Positions 11,601-22,831 of a stretch of DNA of 64,000 bases are shown here, in pieces. Below the pieces are notes generated by a model. It saw only the letters and a list, made by a program, of their open reading frames with translations, searched no databases and was not told where the DNA came from. Each line of letters opens with the position of its first letter. The first letter of the stretch is position 1. The DNA lies in assembly GCA_947561715.1 (NCBI GenBank), contig OX387204.1, positions 1,369,001 to 1,433,000 of the forward strand, given 5' to 3'. Source of the DNA: Ascidia mentula (lineage: Eukaryota > Chordata > Ascidiacea > Phlebobranchia > Ascidiidae). The translations under genes and the position numbers were made by a program.

Positions 11601-12378
11601 AACGAATGTTTACGTTCGTGATGTCACGTATATTACCTGGGTCAAGTGATCCATTGTAAGGATAGTCGCCTGAGAATCCCGACGGCATTACGTCATCATA
11701 CCCGACGTATCCATGGACAACGCTCTGCACAAAACAACACTCTTGTCATTATGTTAATATTCGTCCTTTTTCAGTGCTGGAGCTTAACTTGATAATTGGT
11801 TCTACATATTTCTATTGTAACCGTAAGGTATAGTTCGAAACTATTGCGTTTGTCGCAACATGAAAAACCCGCGTTGTAACTATTGCCACAACCACACGTC
11901 ACACAGCATGTTTTTCATTTGTAAACTTCAGAGTGTGCAGCCGTATTTGGCGACTCGATGCGAGGTTGGGTGTTTCTGGTGACACGTAAACAAAGGAGCT
12001 GCACCTCAAGGCCCTTTGAAAGTACGTCATCTACGTATCGTGCACAGAGTGCTTCCTGACCGAATGAAAAGTGTCTCGACCTATATGGTGGATATAGGGG
12101 AGCTATGATTTCTATGGTTTCAATGCCCAATGCTTGTTTCAATCACCAAATTTTTGGCAACGCTCAAGCTCTTATTAAAAAGGGCGAGTGTTTTTCTTGC
12201 TTTCGTTTTCACATCTCTTCGAAACAGTTTACCCAAAATATCTTCGTAAAAACGAAACTTCGATAACGGAATTTGTCAGAATTGAACTTTTTCAAGGGTT
12301 TTTGAATATGCGGAAATAACAACTTACAGATAGAAATAATCCGAGAAACGCCGAGCGAATCATGGAGAGTTTCAACAT
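2668..12378 (-). CDS. Adhesion G-protein-coupled receptor (family B2) with GAIN/GPS, 20 exons, 990 aa
   Basis: Exons (high to low): 12378-12328, 11724-11637, 11203-11015, 10780-10654, 10202-10013, 9656-9484, 9048-8802, 8525-8363, 8112-8026, 7543-7378, 7086-6861, 6529-6371, 6017-5886, 5011-4828, 4413-4295, 4130-4014, 3918-3812, 3418-3294, 3208-3060, 2841-2668. All phases agree. The start gives a short signal peptide (MLKLSMIRSAFLGLFLS). The ectodomain is about 550 residues; only its end is recognisable, a GAIN-type region with a GPS at ~512-552 (CLSC, NQW, CHCNHTTNF). TM1-TM2 start near 572; TM3 holds FMWMLVEGIFLYLYVV, TM5 CWLDAESGMTWSFIGP and TM6 IVLLPLLGIPWICG. The tail is ~57 residues, basic and Ser/Thr-rich. 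Such receptors self-cleave at the GPS and signal through a tethered agonist. The third intracellular loop is unusually long (~116 residues). The exon at 5011 could instead end at 4815, but only the 4828 donor keeps frame. No orthologue is assigned. Confidence 0.88.
5225..5350 (-). repeat. tRNA-derived SINE-like fragment
   Basis: The minus strand reads AAGGTTGCGAGTTCAAACC at about 5320-5340, close to a polymerase III B box. The flanking bases match those around 26590-26650. It lies in the adhesion GPCR intron between the TM3 and TM4 exons. The ends are not defined. Confidence 0.5.
7620..7695 (+). repeat. Dispersed repeat shared with 46640-46720
   Basis: TTGTGCGTGAC then CAGGT then GAAACTTCACATTT occurs here and again near 46642, followed in both by AA(G/A)CACAGTTT. 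Two differences are seen across the ~30 bp core. It is an interspersed repeat of unknown class in an intron of the adhesion GPCR. Confidence 0.55.
10337..10500 (+). mobile_element. Short non-autonomous element with hammerhead, 15 bp direct repeats at both ends
   Basis: CCAAAGCTATCTTTG occurs at 10337-10351 and again at 10486-10500, as a target-site duplication would. Between them lie two perfect 42 bp inverted arms (10351-10392 and 10415-10456) around a 22-base loop, then ~29 AT-rich bases. There is no coding capacity. The 15 bp duplication length is typical of LINE-type target-primed insertion, but the mechanism is inference. It sits in the adhesion GPCR intron 10203-10653. Confidence 0.7.
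10397..10449 (+). ncRNA. Type I hammerhead self-cleaving ribozyme
   Basis: All core positions of a type I hammerhead are present. Stem I is AGCUGCA (10397-10403) pairing with UGCAGCU (10443-10449), 7 bp. CUGAUGA is at 10404-10410. Stem II is GAC/GUC (10411-10413 with 10421-10423), loop UUUUUAG. GAAA is at 10424-10427. Stem III is ACAG/CUGU (10427-10430 with 10438-10441), loop UGGCCAU. The cleavage triplet is GUC at 10440-10442, so cleavage is predicted between 10442 and 10443. No core base is altered. The competing perfect 42 bp hairpin of the element could mask the fold. Activity is not shown by sequence alone. Confidence 0.85.
10835..10944 (+). repeat. 22 bp minisatellite, 5 copies
   Basis: The unit ACACCAAAAATAACCATCTC plus TA is repeated head to tail five times, the last copy with one change near its end. 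It lies in the adhesion GPCR intron between the exons at 10780 and 11015. Confidence 0.95.
11231..11325 (+). repeat. Short foldback with hammerhead-like core
   Basis: GCCAAAGCTAATATATGC near 11237 is mirrored by GCATATTAGCTTTGGC near 11302, giving a 16 bp imperfect inverted repeat. The loop contains ATGATGAGC and GCGAAACG. The first core C of a hammerhead is an A here and stem III does not form well, so it is listed only as a foldback. Confidence 0.45.
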
Positions 12379-15300
12379 TTTCACTTTCGATGCGCTGAAT
12401 TGGCAGCTTAATCCAGATGTTAATTTCTCCTAATTTTGTAGTTTTTACTGGAGACTGCGTTGAAACAAAAGCACGAATCCAACGTTAAAAACCACCACCT
12501 CTGCCAACACTGCATGTTTTTTGACAAAATCAACCACCAACTCTCAATTAACCAAGAAATTAAATTATTTGAAACAAATTGTTTCAATTTGAAGCCAGCT
12601 AGTTTATTACAAACAATAATAGAATCGATGTCGCCTGCAGGGGCATCCTTAATTTCGTGTCACTGGTATTAAGACAATGCGTAATCAAAGGCTAGATTCT
12701 GCCACACTTATGGGACCAGGCTTTACCAAGGCACAATATCTTTTCATATTCTGCTGTTGCATCAGAAACTTTTGATGCTACTGCATTAGTTGTCACTATA
12801 GCGAAGACACATTAAACAGCGCGTGACAAAATGCAATCTATGCAAAACGCCCTCTGATTCAAAAACTGCTGGCGATCGCACTTTCGCAAATCTCGACAAG
12901 TAGTTTGCCCTCAGCCCTAGAACCTTCTGTATCCTGCGTCGCTTTCCAAAACTGGCCAACAGTGGCGTAAATGCGCTCGATGGGAAGCTTAAATACTCTC
13001 TCCGCAAGCGGCAACCCTTTTGCATGCCCAGGCGCAACTTCAGGAAGCTATGCATTGCGTCATGACTGCCTTGCATCCGCAGGCTTCACTATGGTTGTGC
13101 GCAAGTTTTTGGGCGACTTACGTAAACCGAACGGTCTACGCGTTTCAATAACTTTTCTTGGTATCGACGAAAGGAGGTCGAAATTAATCCTCCTCTAACG
13201 GTGATGTTAGTTATTTAAATATAACCGCGTCATAATTCCGTCTGGAGTTTTCCAGAAAACATGTGGGTGTTTTTCTCGTGCAGATAAACTGTTGAATGTT
13301 TGGTAATCATAAACGTTTTAACCTGTAGCAATATGGGTGGAAACTTCACCGCCATTGCACACATGATGAACAGGAATTAGTAGACCTACCGATTAGGTCA
13401 GAACTCGCAAATTGTGCTTTAATAGATTTAGAATTCAAGGTTTCATTTCCACCGACATGTCTTACAATTTTTCATTGAGATTGGGGTCGCATACAAGAAA
13501 ATCCTATCTGAATGATTGAATTTACAGGAAAAATAAACCATTATATTTTCGTATAACTAGGTCAGATTCCTTATATATGTTTATTAAATTTAAGTTTCTC
13601 ATAAGTGTTTGGGACACACCAACTGATGAATTGTCACCGGTACCAGACTTCCAGCACTGATTGAGTTTTAATCGCTTGACAGGGAGAGGTAATAATTTTA
13701 CGGTGCCGGTGAAGTACGTGTAGCAATACACTTTTTATCATCGATAAAAATACTGAGTATATTCGGTAACAACTCACGAGTCGACCTTTAAATGGTGGGA
13801 AATGGGTTGTAACGTTAGAGGCTGCCGGTGTCACAAGTGATAAATTGCATTCGTGAACATAAATAATACGGAGGTGAGAATCTCCCAAAATTGAACATCT
13901 CGATGGCTCAAGTCTTACATGTGATTATGTAGGACAAGTTGTATGCACAACATTTACCGTTTTAAATGCTCCTTTGATTAGTGTCCAGCGTGCAAGGTTG
14001 ACCTTGAATTTCCCTATTTGTTTTCTTACTTGCCCTGTAAATACATATCACACACGTTGTATGTCACCACGACCGGTTACAATACAAAAACATAAGTAAA
14101 TTCAATTTCTCTTTTGATAACTTAAGGAATAACTTGTGGTTGTAAGTGATTCATGCAGTTAACATGGTTGGTACATCACTATACCAACGAATGCTTGATG
14201 AAAATTGCTGCAGAGTGGTAATAGACCCCGTAGATAGATACGAGCCATGTTGTGCTTGAGGTAACTTGAAAAACGTGCTACAACTCTATATACGTGTAAC
14301 CAGTAATCACCTGTTGACAATATCATCACAAGGGGTGGGGCGGTGGTCGTTGTGTCTGATTGATGTACACTGAAAACACAAGAGGGTAATTGAACAACAA
14401 GACATGCGTGAAAAGCGAGGTGTCAAAAGTGCTGTGTCAGTGATTAATTAAAGCTGTAGCTAGTGTAAAATTCAATTGCAACTGTATCGATATGATTGTT
14501 TGTCCGATAAATATATTTACAACCGTGAGTAATGTTCCTACAATACGGAACTACTTTGCTGCTTCAAGATAATACGGGAAGGTCAAATTTCGCCTCAAAG
14601 TAGTGATGACTTCACTAATCGAAACTCCAGCAGGAGAGAAACTCCCGGTCAAGATTTCAAAACAATGACTTCACATAGAAAGCAACCCACACAGCTTAGA
14701 ATAAAACGCCAATGACGCAATATATGCAACGTAGTAACTTGTGACGCACGCGAAACGTTTCCTCTCTTTGTTTGTTTGTTTTTCTTGTGGGTTGATGCAC
14801 AGCTGTCTAGTCCATGCGACACAAAGTTTCCAATCTAACGAAAGTGCAAATGTAAAGTTAAAAGTTCCCCGTATCCCATGGATAGGTGTACCAAAATTAT
14901 AGAAAGCTGCTTGTAGAAAGAAGCATCAAAGTTAACAACACTTTATAGACTTTAAGCATCTCACGTATAACCCTGGCATATTTTATGTCATCGCGTGTAC
15001 GCATTTCATAACCACGACATTTTCTTTTCATAATTTTCAGGGAAAACAAAGTTGTCGAAAACTTTTCGTTGCTTTCACAGAAAACAAAATTTTTACCGTT
15101 TTTTACCATTTCTCAGTTACATTTTTTTATGGATTCGCATCCCCCCAGGAAGTTGCACTACACCTGCTCGACCCCCGCAGGATTTCGCACCTTTCAAAAA
15201 CAATCAAACAGATTATCTTCGGCACGCGACGGACGCGCGCGTTCTCCCGCGCCGAGGTGTAATAGCGCGATAATGGAATCGCGATATTGACCCCCGTTAG

Positions 15301-15504
15301 CTCGCATCCCACGATACGACTGCAAGGTAGTTATTGTAAACCTCCCCTTGAGTTGTTTGCACACTTCCACCTCAAAGTCGCGAGAAAAACGGAATCCTCT
15401 GTGACGAAACAATCATTATCACAATCCAAGATTCTCCTGCGAACAAAACGATCGCGTCAAGTTATTAGTGCAATGGAATAGCAGACTCAGTGTGGTCGAC
15501 GAGA
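12379..15504. other. Intergenic between the divergent adhesion GPCR and forkhead genes
   Basis: The two genes are transcribed away from each other, so both promoters should lie here. I see no convincing coding region. A decayed family 2 remnant (TTGATGAAAATTGCTGCAGAG) lies near 14192-14212. Short ORFs at 12971-13198 and 15052-15481 look like chance frames. Confidence 0.4.
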
Positions 15505-17983
15505 ATGGTGCTGTACACGAAAACCAAGCTTTCTACTCCGTTGGTGTCGATATCACGCAGCGGGAAAGTGGTCTCGTTGGAAAAGTGGAAGACGGATTGG
15601 TTTCACGAGGTGAGTGATTTAAAGCGCAGACTGCATTCATTTCGAAACGCGATGACCTTAATACTAAATACGTGCGTTACGTCAGACACAAAATGAATGC
15701 AAATATGCAGCAAAGTATCTTCGTAATCTCGTGATAACTGTATGGCCAACTAAGACTTCATGAATATATTTCGCCTTTGTTTGCATGGACACTTTCACAA
15801 TCTCGCTTATTCAAATTGAACTATTATAGTTTATGCCTGTTGGTAAAAACTATACGCTAATATCTTAAACAATGACGTTGCTAAAAGGAACGCATTGAGG
15901 TGAAGCGTCGTTGATTTTCGATATTTCTTATTTTAGATCAGCGAATTGTTTCACGTGACCACCGACCAAGTCTCCATTCAATACAATGCCTGTATGCCCA
16001 CATTTGAAAAGGTAAGAGCAGTCCTTACTTAAGTCTTAAGGTTAAAAGTTCGTCTACATAAAGGGCCCGCAGCCTCAAATTGTAATAACCACGTTGGCCA
16101 CCAAGTGTTATAATGTTACAATTCAAAGTACAAAAATCTGAGTTTAACAACAGCATACATAATGAAGAGAACGAATTGTTAGTGGAAAAATAATACGGCC
16201 CGCTAAGACAGTTTGGCCCGCGTACAGGAAAAGGTTGCAGACCACTGGTCTACATGTACAAACATATCATCGTATAATGTTTGATATGAACTTGGCCTTT
16301 AAGTTATTATATTTACTCCGCGACCATTTGTATTGATCGAATTAAATATACCATGGATTTGGCATTGAATAACCGAGAAGTAACAAAAAACAAAGAAAAT
16401 CATTCGGTAGATTTAACCCTTATTGAAAAACCGCGAACTTTTGATGTATTTTATAAACAGCAAACTTTTGATGTATTTTATAAACAGCAAACTTTTGATG
16501 TATTTTATAAACAGCAAACTTTGGTTACATTCAGGTTAGAGCGATAGAAAGTAAGGCTCGTTTGAACACGGTCCTATCACTCATCGAAAGGTACATCAGG
16601 GGACAATTGCTTGTTGCTTCGCAAGGAGTGATGCGTAATGTGAACTCTACAAATGTCAACGTAGGTTTCAAAAGTAGTAAATATCTCTTTGAATCAGGTC
16701 ACAGGACGAAGCAAGTTCTAAATTTATGAGCTTAGCGGCTTTTTTATGTATACGTATTTGTCACCACGCCGGGTGCAGCACCATTGCCATAAACCACTTT
16801 TTTTCTATAAAGTACTACATACCACCGAATTTATAAGTTTTATACATCAACACGACATTCTCTAATTCACTGTAATTCAGAATTCGAACAATTACAAAAC
16901 GGGGAACCACCTGGACCTATTTGACGGCTCCCATACCGGTGACGTCATGCCGTGGACTATGGTCGATCCCAACGAGGTAACACAAATTGTGACGTCATAC
17001 AATTCACTGCAACCTAACAATGTGTCTATATGATGTAATATAAGGTATGTCCCATGAGAGGAGGGAAGCCTTTGCGTAAGGAAGGGATGACGAAGGCTTC
17101 GTACGATCTGCAGGAGGCTGTGGAACTCCTGTCGTCCGAATTTGCAATGGACGAAGAGGGTTGGTTATGTTGTGCGACTTGATACGACTAATTGTTTATG
17201 CTGCCTTACTTAAAAGCGATTGTAGTGAATTTTGCTGTAAGTGTAGTAAAAATGGAAATGGGAGGCGAGGGGATTGTCTACAGTTGTCAAATAGAAAAAA
17301 AAAACATCACCCATAACCAGCGATGTATATTTTGTTTTAAATTCTGTGAGCTGCACAATGATGGCCACGACTTGCTTGCGCCTAAGTGTGGGAATAGACT
17401 AACAATCGAGCGGTTCTCCGTTAAATAATTATGTTCATAGATTCAAGTAAAATCAGCAACAATTTTTTGATTTATGGGCGAACAACTTGTAACGAACACC
17501 AACTAATTTTTTAGAGTCCTCGTCGGACCCGGAATCTCACGAGAGCGCCTCCGCTCTAGCGCCATCCTGCGACGAAAATGATTCGACCGATGCTTCACCG
17601 CCCCCGCCATCTAAAGTGTTACTGAAGGTTGACAACGCCGAGAAAAACTTCTCGAGAAAACGAAAACGGTCAACGATGGACAACGAAGGTACGGCATATA
17701 TGTTAGTACCAATTTTAAGCCAAATATCCTGGTTTCGTGCGAGCCGACAGGAATGTTCTTTTTGCTTTCAATTGGAATATGTGTTAAAACTGAAAGCCAA
17801 GTTTGCAAAACTGATTGCAAAAGAAACGTCGAGTAAATACAGCTAGTATGGTTTATGCCGCCAGAAGAACAATATATTTTAATTAAAAGCCAAGTCCTTC
17901 GTACAGGCAGAACGTCCGAAAAGTAGGCGCATATTTGTTTTTCACCCGAAGAACAAACACATCAATACCCATTATATGTCATA

Positions 17984-18021
<38 letters not shown>

Positions 18022-20032
18022 TGTTGTGCGCCACGATGTAAAAATAACCTTACACCCTGATGAACTCCATAACCCTGTCTCCACCAGACGACGCCCATCA
18101 AAAGATGAAGTCCATATGCATCACGAAGACGGGAATAAAAAGTTCGGGGAAACTTACTCACCTCCTGATACCAGTTTCCCGCTGTCAACTTCCGAAAGAG
18201 AGCAAACTCTCCCACGCTCGCTTGGGCCTCGCGAAAGCTTTACAGGGCAAAGGTCAAAGTTTGCCCTCTGCCAGCGTCCTCCTGAAGAAGATTGAGATCT
18301 CTGCATCCACTCTTCAAAAACACAAACTTGCGCAGAAAAAGTCGAAGGAGGATTCGGAGAAGAAGCCGCCAGTGGTTGAAAGTTTCGGGGCCTCCGATCT
18401 CTGCGGGGATTTTCAGACAAGTGAATTGTAAGTATCAAAACTTCTTGGCATCTCAAACAACAGACAATATTTCCCAATTTTTATCTGCACCAAGCTCGGA
18501 ACTAACCAACACGTTTAACTAAAAATGAGCACTCAGTCAAATATAAACATTATTTTCTGTAATAGATTCTCGTTCAATACACCTTTGAAATATTATTATT
18601 ATTTGCAATAATTTCTCCATTGTCAACCAGAGAACCGGAAGATTCGGAATTCGGGGACGACCTGTTTTCGTTTCTGGAAAACGAAGATTCACCTCTGACG
18701 TCAGCTGACCTTCGAATGACGTCAGCCGAGATGCAGATGCAATCCTTGCCCTCTTTGTTTCCACGGAAACCATCCTGCGACAAATTGAGCGGTAAATTTT
18801 GCCGTAAACACGTGATTAATGTGTTGCTAACATTTTGTGCGTTGCAGAAATTCAGAACCAGTTTTCGTCACACAACCAACAAATCCACATTGCTGCCCCT
18901 CCGAAGTAAGCCTAAGCACCGTAGGCTTAACTAAACCCCACACACTGCGTTTACGCGTGGATTACCAATCACGTGACATCAGAGTCGTGTGGAAAATTAT
19001 TTGTATTTGTTAACTTTTATTTGAAGAAATTAATTTTCTTTTATCTTCCCTTTTTCATAAGAATTAAATTATGATAAGTTCAAATGCGCTGCAACAATTT
19101 GAATAAGCTGTGACGAATTATCTCCTTAACCGTGAACGACTGGAGAGCAATAACGTTAAACGTCTTATAATGTATGAAAAAGTGCAGTTGGTTTAACACA
19201 TATCTTGTTTCCAGACCGAAACGAAAATACACCAAACATCAAAAGAAATCTGAGGGATCAGAAAATCAACAGGGAGTTGAAGGTGAATACCCGAAACCCC
19301 CCTTGCCGTACAATCAACTCATCTACCTCGCTTTCCAACAAAACAACTTTTGTCAGATGACTGTACGCATGATATACAAGTCCATTAGAACTTGGTTTCC
19401 GTATTACGAGCACGCGCACCAAACTTGGCAGGTAACCTGGAACAGAACAACTGAATCAGAGAAACTTAAATACTTAATTATTTTTTGCGATATTGCCGGG
19501 GGTAAGAGGTTTTCATGTAGTTTCCTGACGAAGGTCAACCGAATAGCGACCGAAAAGTCGAAATTATTAAACTTTTTCTTATTGGAAGCACGTTGAATTC
19601 TCCTTACTTCCGCTAGTTTAACCAAGTTTTGTTTGTCCGTAGAATGCTGTTCGTCACCAGTTGTGTTGCTGCAAAGATTACGAGTGAGTAGTTTTGTTGA
19701 AAAACCTTTTATTTATCATAAAGTTGTCATGCAGAAGTATTTCTTGTTAAAATGTAACAACTTGCTGGTGAAATTTCCAAAATAAATTGAAAACCGTTAT
19801 TTCACACAATTTAGGAAAATCACCTTATCGCCTGAATCGGCGGCAGACAAGGGCGGAAAGTGCGCCTGGAAAATACGGGATCAGGCGGCGATTAGAAAAT
19901 TGAACGAAGACTTGTTGGTGCATCTCGATAAGAATGACGTAATTCCAGGAATAAGGAGCGGAATGGCGGACTACGGTAAAAATCCTTACTTTACATGCCC
20001 AAGTTTTAGAATGTGTGAACTGACTGCAGACT
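15505..20032 (+). CDS. Divergent forkhead/winged-helix transcription factor, 12 exons, ~515 aa
   Basis: Exons: 15505-15609, 15937-16011, 16881-16976, 17045-17159, 17515-17688, 18088-18427, 18631-18791, 18848-18905, 19215-19431, 19643-19683, 19815-19975, and a last exon from 20028 that stops at 20030-20032. Phases agree throughout. The ATG at 15505 follows an in-frame stop. Residues 1-400 are mostly Ser/Glu/Lys-rich with basic clusters (SRKRKRST) and an acidic patch near exon 7. The forkhead domain starts near residue 402 (KPPLPYNQLIYLAF), continues through MIYKSIRTWFPYYEHA and the recognition helix WQNAVRHQLCC, and ends with a wing containing GGKCAWKIRDQ. The layout is nearest to FOXN/FOXR-type domains, but the subfamily is uncertain. 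It is expected to bind DNA in the nucleus. It ends tail to tail with the gene at 20507. Confidence 0.82.
16436..16522 (+). repeat. 27 bp tandem repeat, 3 copies
   Basis: The unit begins AACTTTTGATGTATTTTATA and ends AACAGCA; three identical copies run 16436-16516, followed by a partial fourth. It lies in forkhead intron 2 (16012-16880). Identical copies suggest recent expansion. Confidence 0.95.
17983..18020 (+). repeat. (CA)n(TA)n microsatellite
   Basis: Alternating CA dinucleotides pass directly into alternating TA dinucleotides in the intron just before forkhead exon 6. Confidence 0.95.
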
Positions 20033-20269
20033 AACGATGGAAATTGTCATAGAACTGTTCGATTCACTTTTCGGAGAAATTATCTCCCGCCAGAAGAACA
20101 GAAAAACATTGGAGCAACGAATGGAGGAGGTCGCGAGTGACATCTAGCGGTCGACGTAACTGCTGAAACGTCCCAACTTATTTCCAAACCTATTGTTACT
20201 TTGTCTGTATCCTGTTTATGCACTGTGTCCGTCACCACAAAAGCGTACATGTCTATGTCTGTTGTATTA

Positions 20270-20285
20270 TTTATTGAAAAATAAA
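20270..20285. terminator. Back-to-back polyadenylation signals of convergent genes
   Basis: AATAAA on the plus strand at 20280-20285 is about 250 bases past the forkhead stop. AATAAA on the minus strand (TTTATT at 20270-20275) is about 235 bases past the stop of the minus-strand gene at 20507. The mature 3' ends of the two genes would therefore overlap. Confidence 0.6.
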
Positions 20286-20506
20286 ACGAAAAACAATAAT
20301 ATGAATATATGGGGAATATTAAATTATTATAGGCATACGGAAATCAAAAAATGCACAGTTTAAATACGAAACTAAATTACACATTGCTATTGTTAAATTT
20401 TGCACTGCCACATGATGTCATTGCACTATCGTAATGGGACTGCTTTCTTCAAAATAATCTCCCTTACACGATGACACCTACATCCTGAATTATTACAAGT
20501 TTTAAA

Positions 20507-20836
20507 TTAGTCATCATCAACGAAATAATCGTCAGACGAGGAAGAAAATTCCAAGCTAAAATCATCATCACTTTCTTCTTCTCTGCCAACGCCAACTAAA
20601 CTCAGACTACTCAGAGAGATCTCCAAAGATCCACCTCTTGCGATGATACGATCTTGGATCAACGACATCATGTACTGTTTCGGGTCATCAGGTCTTGCAT
20701 AAAACACCATAGTGCAAAGATCTTGAAATAAAGGCAAGATTTGGTGCTTTTCCATATAAATCAATGCCCTTCGCAAAGGATCTTCCACTCGCTTGAACAT
20801 AGAAATAGTCAAATGATGTCCTTCCCCACTATTCAT
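20507..20836 (-). CDS. RIIa/Dpy-30-like small protein, single exon, 109 aa
   Basis: One uninterrupted frame runs from ATG at 20836 to TAA at 20507. Residues ~18-60 (RALIYMEKHQILPLFQDL, then YARPDDPKQYMMSLI) fit the short two-helix RIIa/Dpy-30-type dimerisation and docking fold, as in EFCAB10-like and other ciliary or sperm-tail proteins. The next ~50 residues are Ser- and Asp/Glu-rich and end in DDYFVDDD. Proteins of this type dock onto AKAP-type helices, often in the axoneme; applying that here is inference. The gene converges on the forkhead gene and the two polyadenylation signals are about 10 bases apart. Orthology to a named gene is not assigned. Confidence 0.65.
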   Translation of the reverse strand: MNSGEGHHLTISMFKRVEDPLRRALIYMEKHQILPLFQDLCTMVFYARPDDPKQYMMSLIQDRIIARGGSLEISLSSLSLVGVGREEESDDDFSLEFSSSSDDYFVDDD

Positions 20837-21267
20837 GGTGTAGATTTTTTTGAACTGATTTAACGGCAGCTACAACGTTGATGCAAACCAGACTCCAGAT
20901 ATTTGTTTGAAAAGTCAAGCAAGTAAAAAAACACAACTACCTATTGTCTTTTAGAATTGCCTTTATGACGTAACAGCAGCTAGGTTTAAAATCAAAGGTG
21001 TGCTGTAATTTGCGACGCGACCAAATCCACATGCAAACATTAAATCGGAAAAAAGTAGTAGATTTCTAGTTGCTTTTAGGTAAACATTTTTCACTGTTAA
21101 TTTTGTATTTGCTGAATTAACACTTGGGTGCGAATGTTTTTGGGTATAAGGCAGTAACTAATCCATGTCGAATTGTTGCGACAGTATTGCTACTAAAAAA
21201 AACGACTTGTTTTACTTTTAACTGACAACCATTCCAATAGCAGATTCATTACCAAGGCATTTGTATT

Positions 21268-21433
21268 GCTACAATACGGCTCTTCTGGTGATGGTATTAT
21301 AATATCAACGTTTCTGTTGCTTTGCAGCAGTTTTCTATTACATTTGTACATACTGATGAAAGCTGCTGCATAGCAACCGAAACGTTATTAGGAATATTAT
21401 TGTCAGGAGAACCTTCTTGTAGTAATTCCAACA
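21268..21433 (+). repeat. Foldback repeat family 2, best copy
   Basis: The left arm reads GGCTCTTCTGGTGATGG, TATTATAATATCAACGTTTC, TGTTGC, GCAGCAG. The right arm mirrors it: GCTGCTGC, GCAACCGAAACGTT, then AGGAGAACC. The ~30-base loop ends in CTGATGAAA. It behaves like a short MITE or SINE-type hairpin with no coding capacity. Confidence 0.7.
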
Positions 21434-22397
21434 GTTGATCGTTACGTAAAACGGGTTTTTCGCAGTTCTCAGCCAGTTCCTCAAGGTTTCACTTCCCCTT
21501 ATTGCTGCTCATGTGATTCTATGACGTGTGCATTAACCCCATGGCTCGTGTGACTCATGAAAATCATTGCCGGAGTACTAGTAGGGGGTATTGTAGAGCA
21601 GTGGCGCAACAAACTAGCCAGAAAATGAGATTCCGAGGCAGAAATAAAAAATTGTTTTCGATATGGATTTGAAGATATGACTTTTTTATCGTTTGGTAGA
21701 AATGCATTCTGTTTCAATATGTATTCACTTCCGCAAAACCTTAAACTAGTCACGCTATGGTGTTTATCAACCTGTGGGCTGCAGAGCAGTAATCGAGCGG
21801 GCATTTAGTGGTGTTTGACCACCAAATACAAACACAACATTTAACGAGGTATTGGTCCATGCCGTGTTTACCACAAGAAATCGGGGCTACAGGGGAAAAC
21901 AAGTTTTGTGGAACACTTTAGGGGAGAAATTTCAAATACAACTTTGTTTTTTTGGAAAGCTAACAGACAACAGTTGAAACTTTCCATTGCCTTCTTGAAA
22001 TTACTATATGACGTAGGAAATACGTGACGCCAAACCCCACAATCGGTGTCGCTGCTGAAAAAGGCAGCTCGCCTCAACAACTGTGGACTTTTTTCTGCGT
22101 GCCGCCGTAGACAAGCCGCGTGACGTCACGCTTGGGCGACTTGTATCTTGTTTGCGAAGCCTTTGGCGACTTGAGCATCGATTTCGTTGCAGAGGAAACA
22201 AAGGTGGTAACGTGGTTCCGCTCGGAATTTCACCATACAGTACATGTGCTGATCTTGTCCGCTAACGTTTGCTGTGTATTTGTTCAAGTTGTGTTTGTCA
22301 GCTAGACACAAGGTAGCTATTAAGATGTTTGCCAAACCAACAATAATTGCTGTAAATAACAGTTAAACTTATAAAACGCAGTGCTCAGTTGTATCCG

Positions 22398-22451
22398 TCG
22401 TTAGTCACCTGCTGCACTGTTGAGACCTCAAATGGTGTACAGGACTGTCTG
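22398..22451 (+). repeat. Decayed hammerhead element copy
   Basis: CGTCGTTAGTCACC, GCTGCACTG and TTGAGACC match the 63351-63385 copy closely, and a GTCTG cleavage-like site follows at 22447-22451. The CUGAUGA core is CUGUUGA and the GAAA box is lost, so it cannot be active. Confidence 0.6.
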
Positions 22452-22831
22452 AAATACAAGGCTATTTTTGAACCATAAGTGACATTCGAAAGTGCTGGTT
22501 GTAGAAATGAGGTTAACTTGGGAGAAGTAGGTTGGAATGCATTTATGAAGACAAATGTTGTTTACGTTTTTGTCCGTTTTGTATCAGCAGCTTTGATAAT
22601 ATCAACGTTGCATCTACAGTGCCTGCATTTTAGGAAGTTTAGACACTTAATAGTTTGTTTAATGTTTCAAAACATTTGCTAGCGATGTGCTTGCTTTAAA
22701 ATGTTAACAAAGCGGCGATTCACACAACTTCTTACCACAAGACAAGCACAGTAATTATTTCCTTTCTCCTTACTGTCTGCTGCTGGCATACCAGACAGGC
22801 TTGTGGGCTCGGTTGCTTGCTGTAGCACAAG

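Larger units (their letters stand above)
20837..22831. other. Intergenic with repeats, upstream of the mind-bomb-like gene
   Basis: The region contains a full foldback family 2 copy at 21268-21433 and a decayed hammerhead element near 22398-22451. ORFs at 21499-22335 give no recognisable protein. The immediate upstream bases of 22832 should hold the 5' UTR and promoter of the ligase gene. Confidence 0.4.

Noticed and set aside
11915..12142. Minus-strand frame containing YVDDVL, like the reverse transcriptase active-site YxDD
   Set aside because: No other RT motif is found around it and the frame is only 75 codons between two adhesion GPCR exons.
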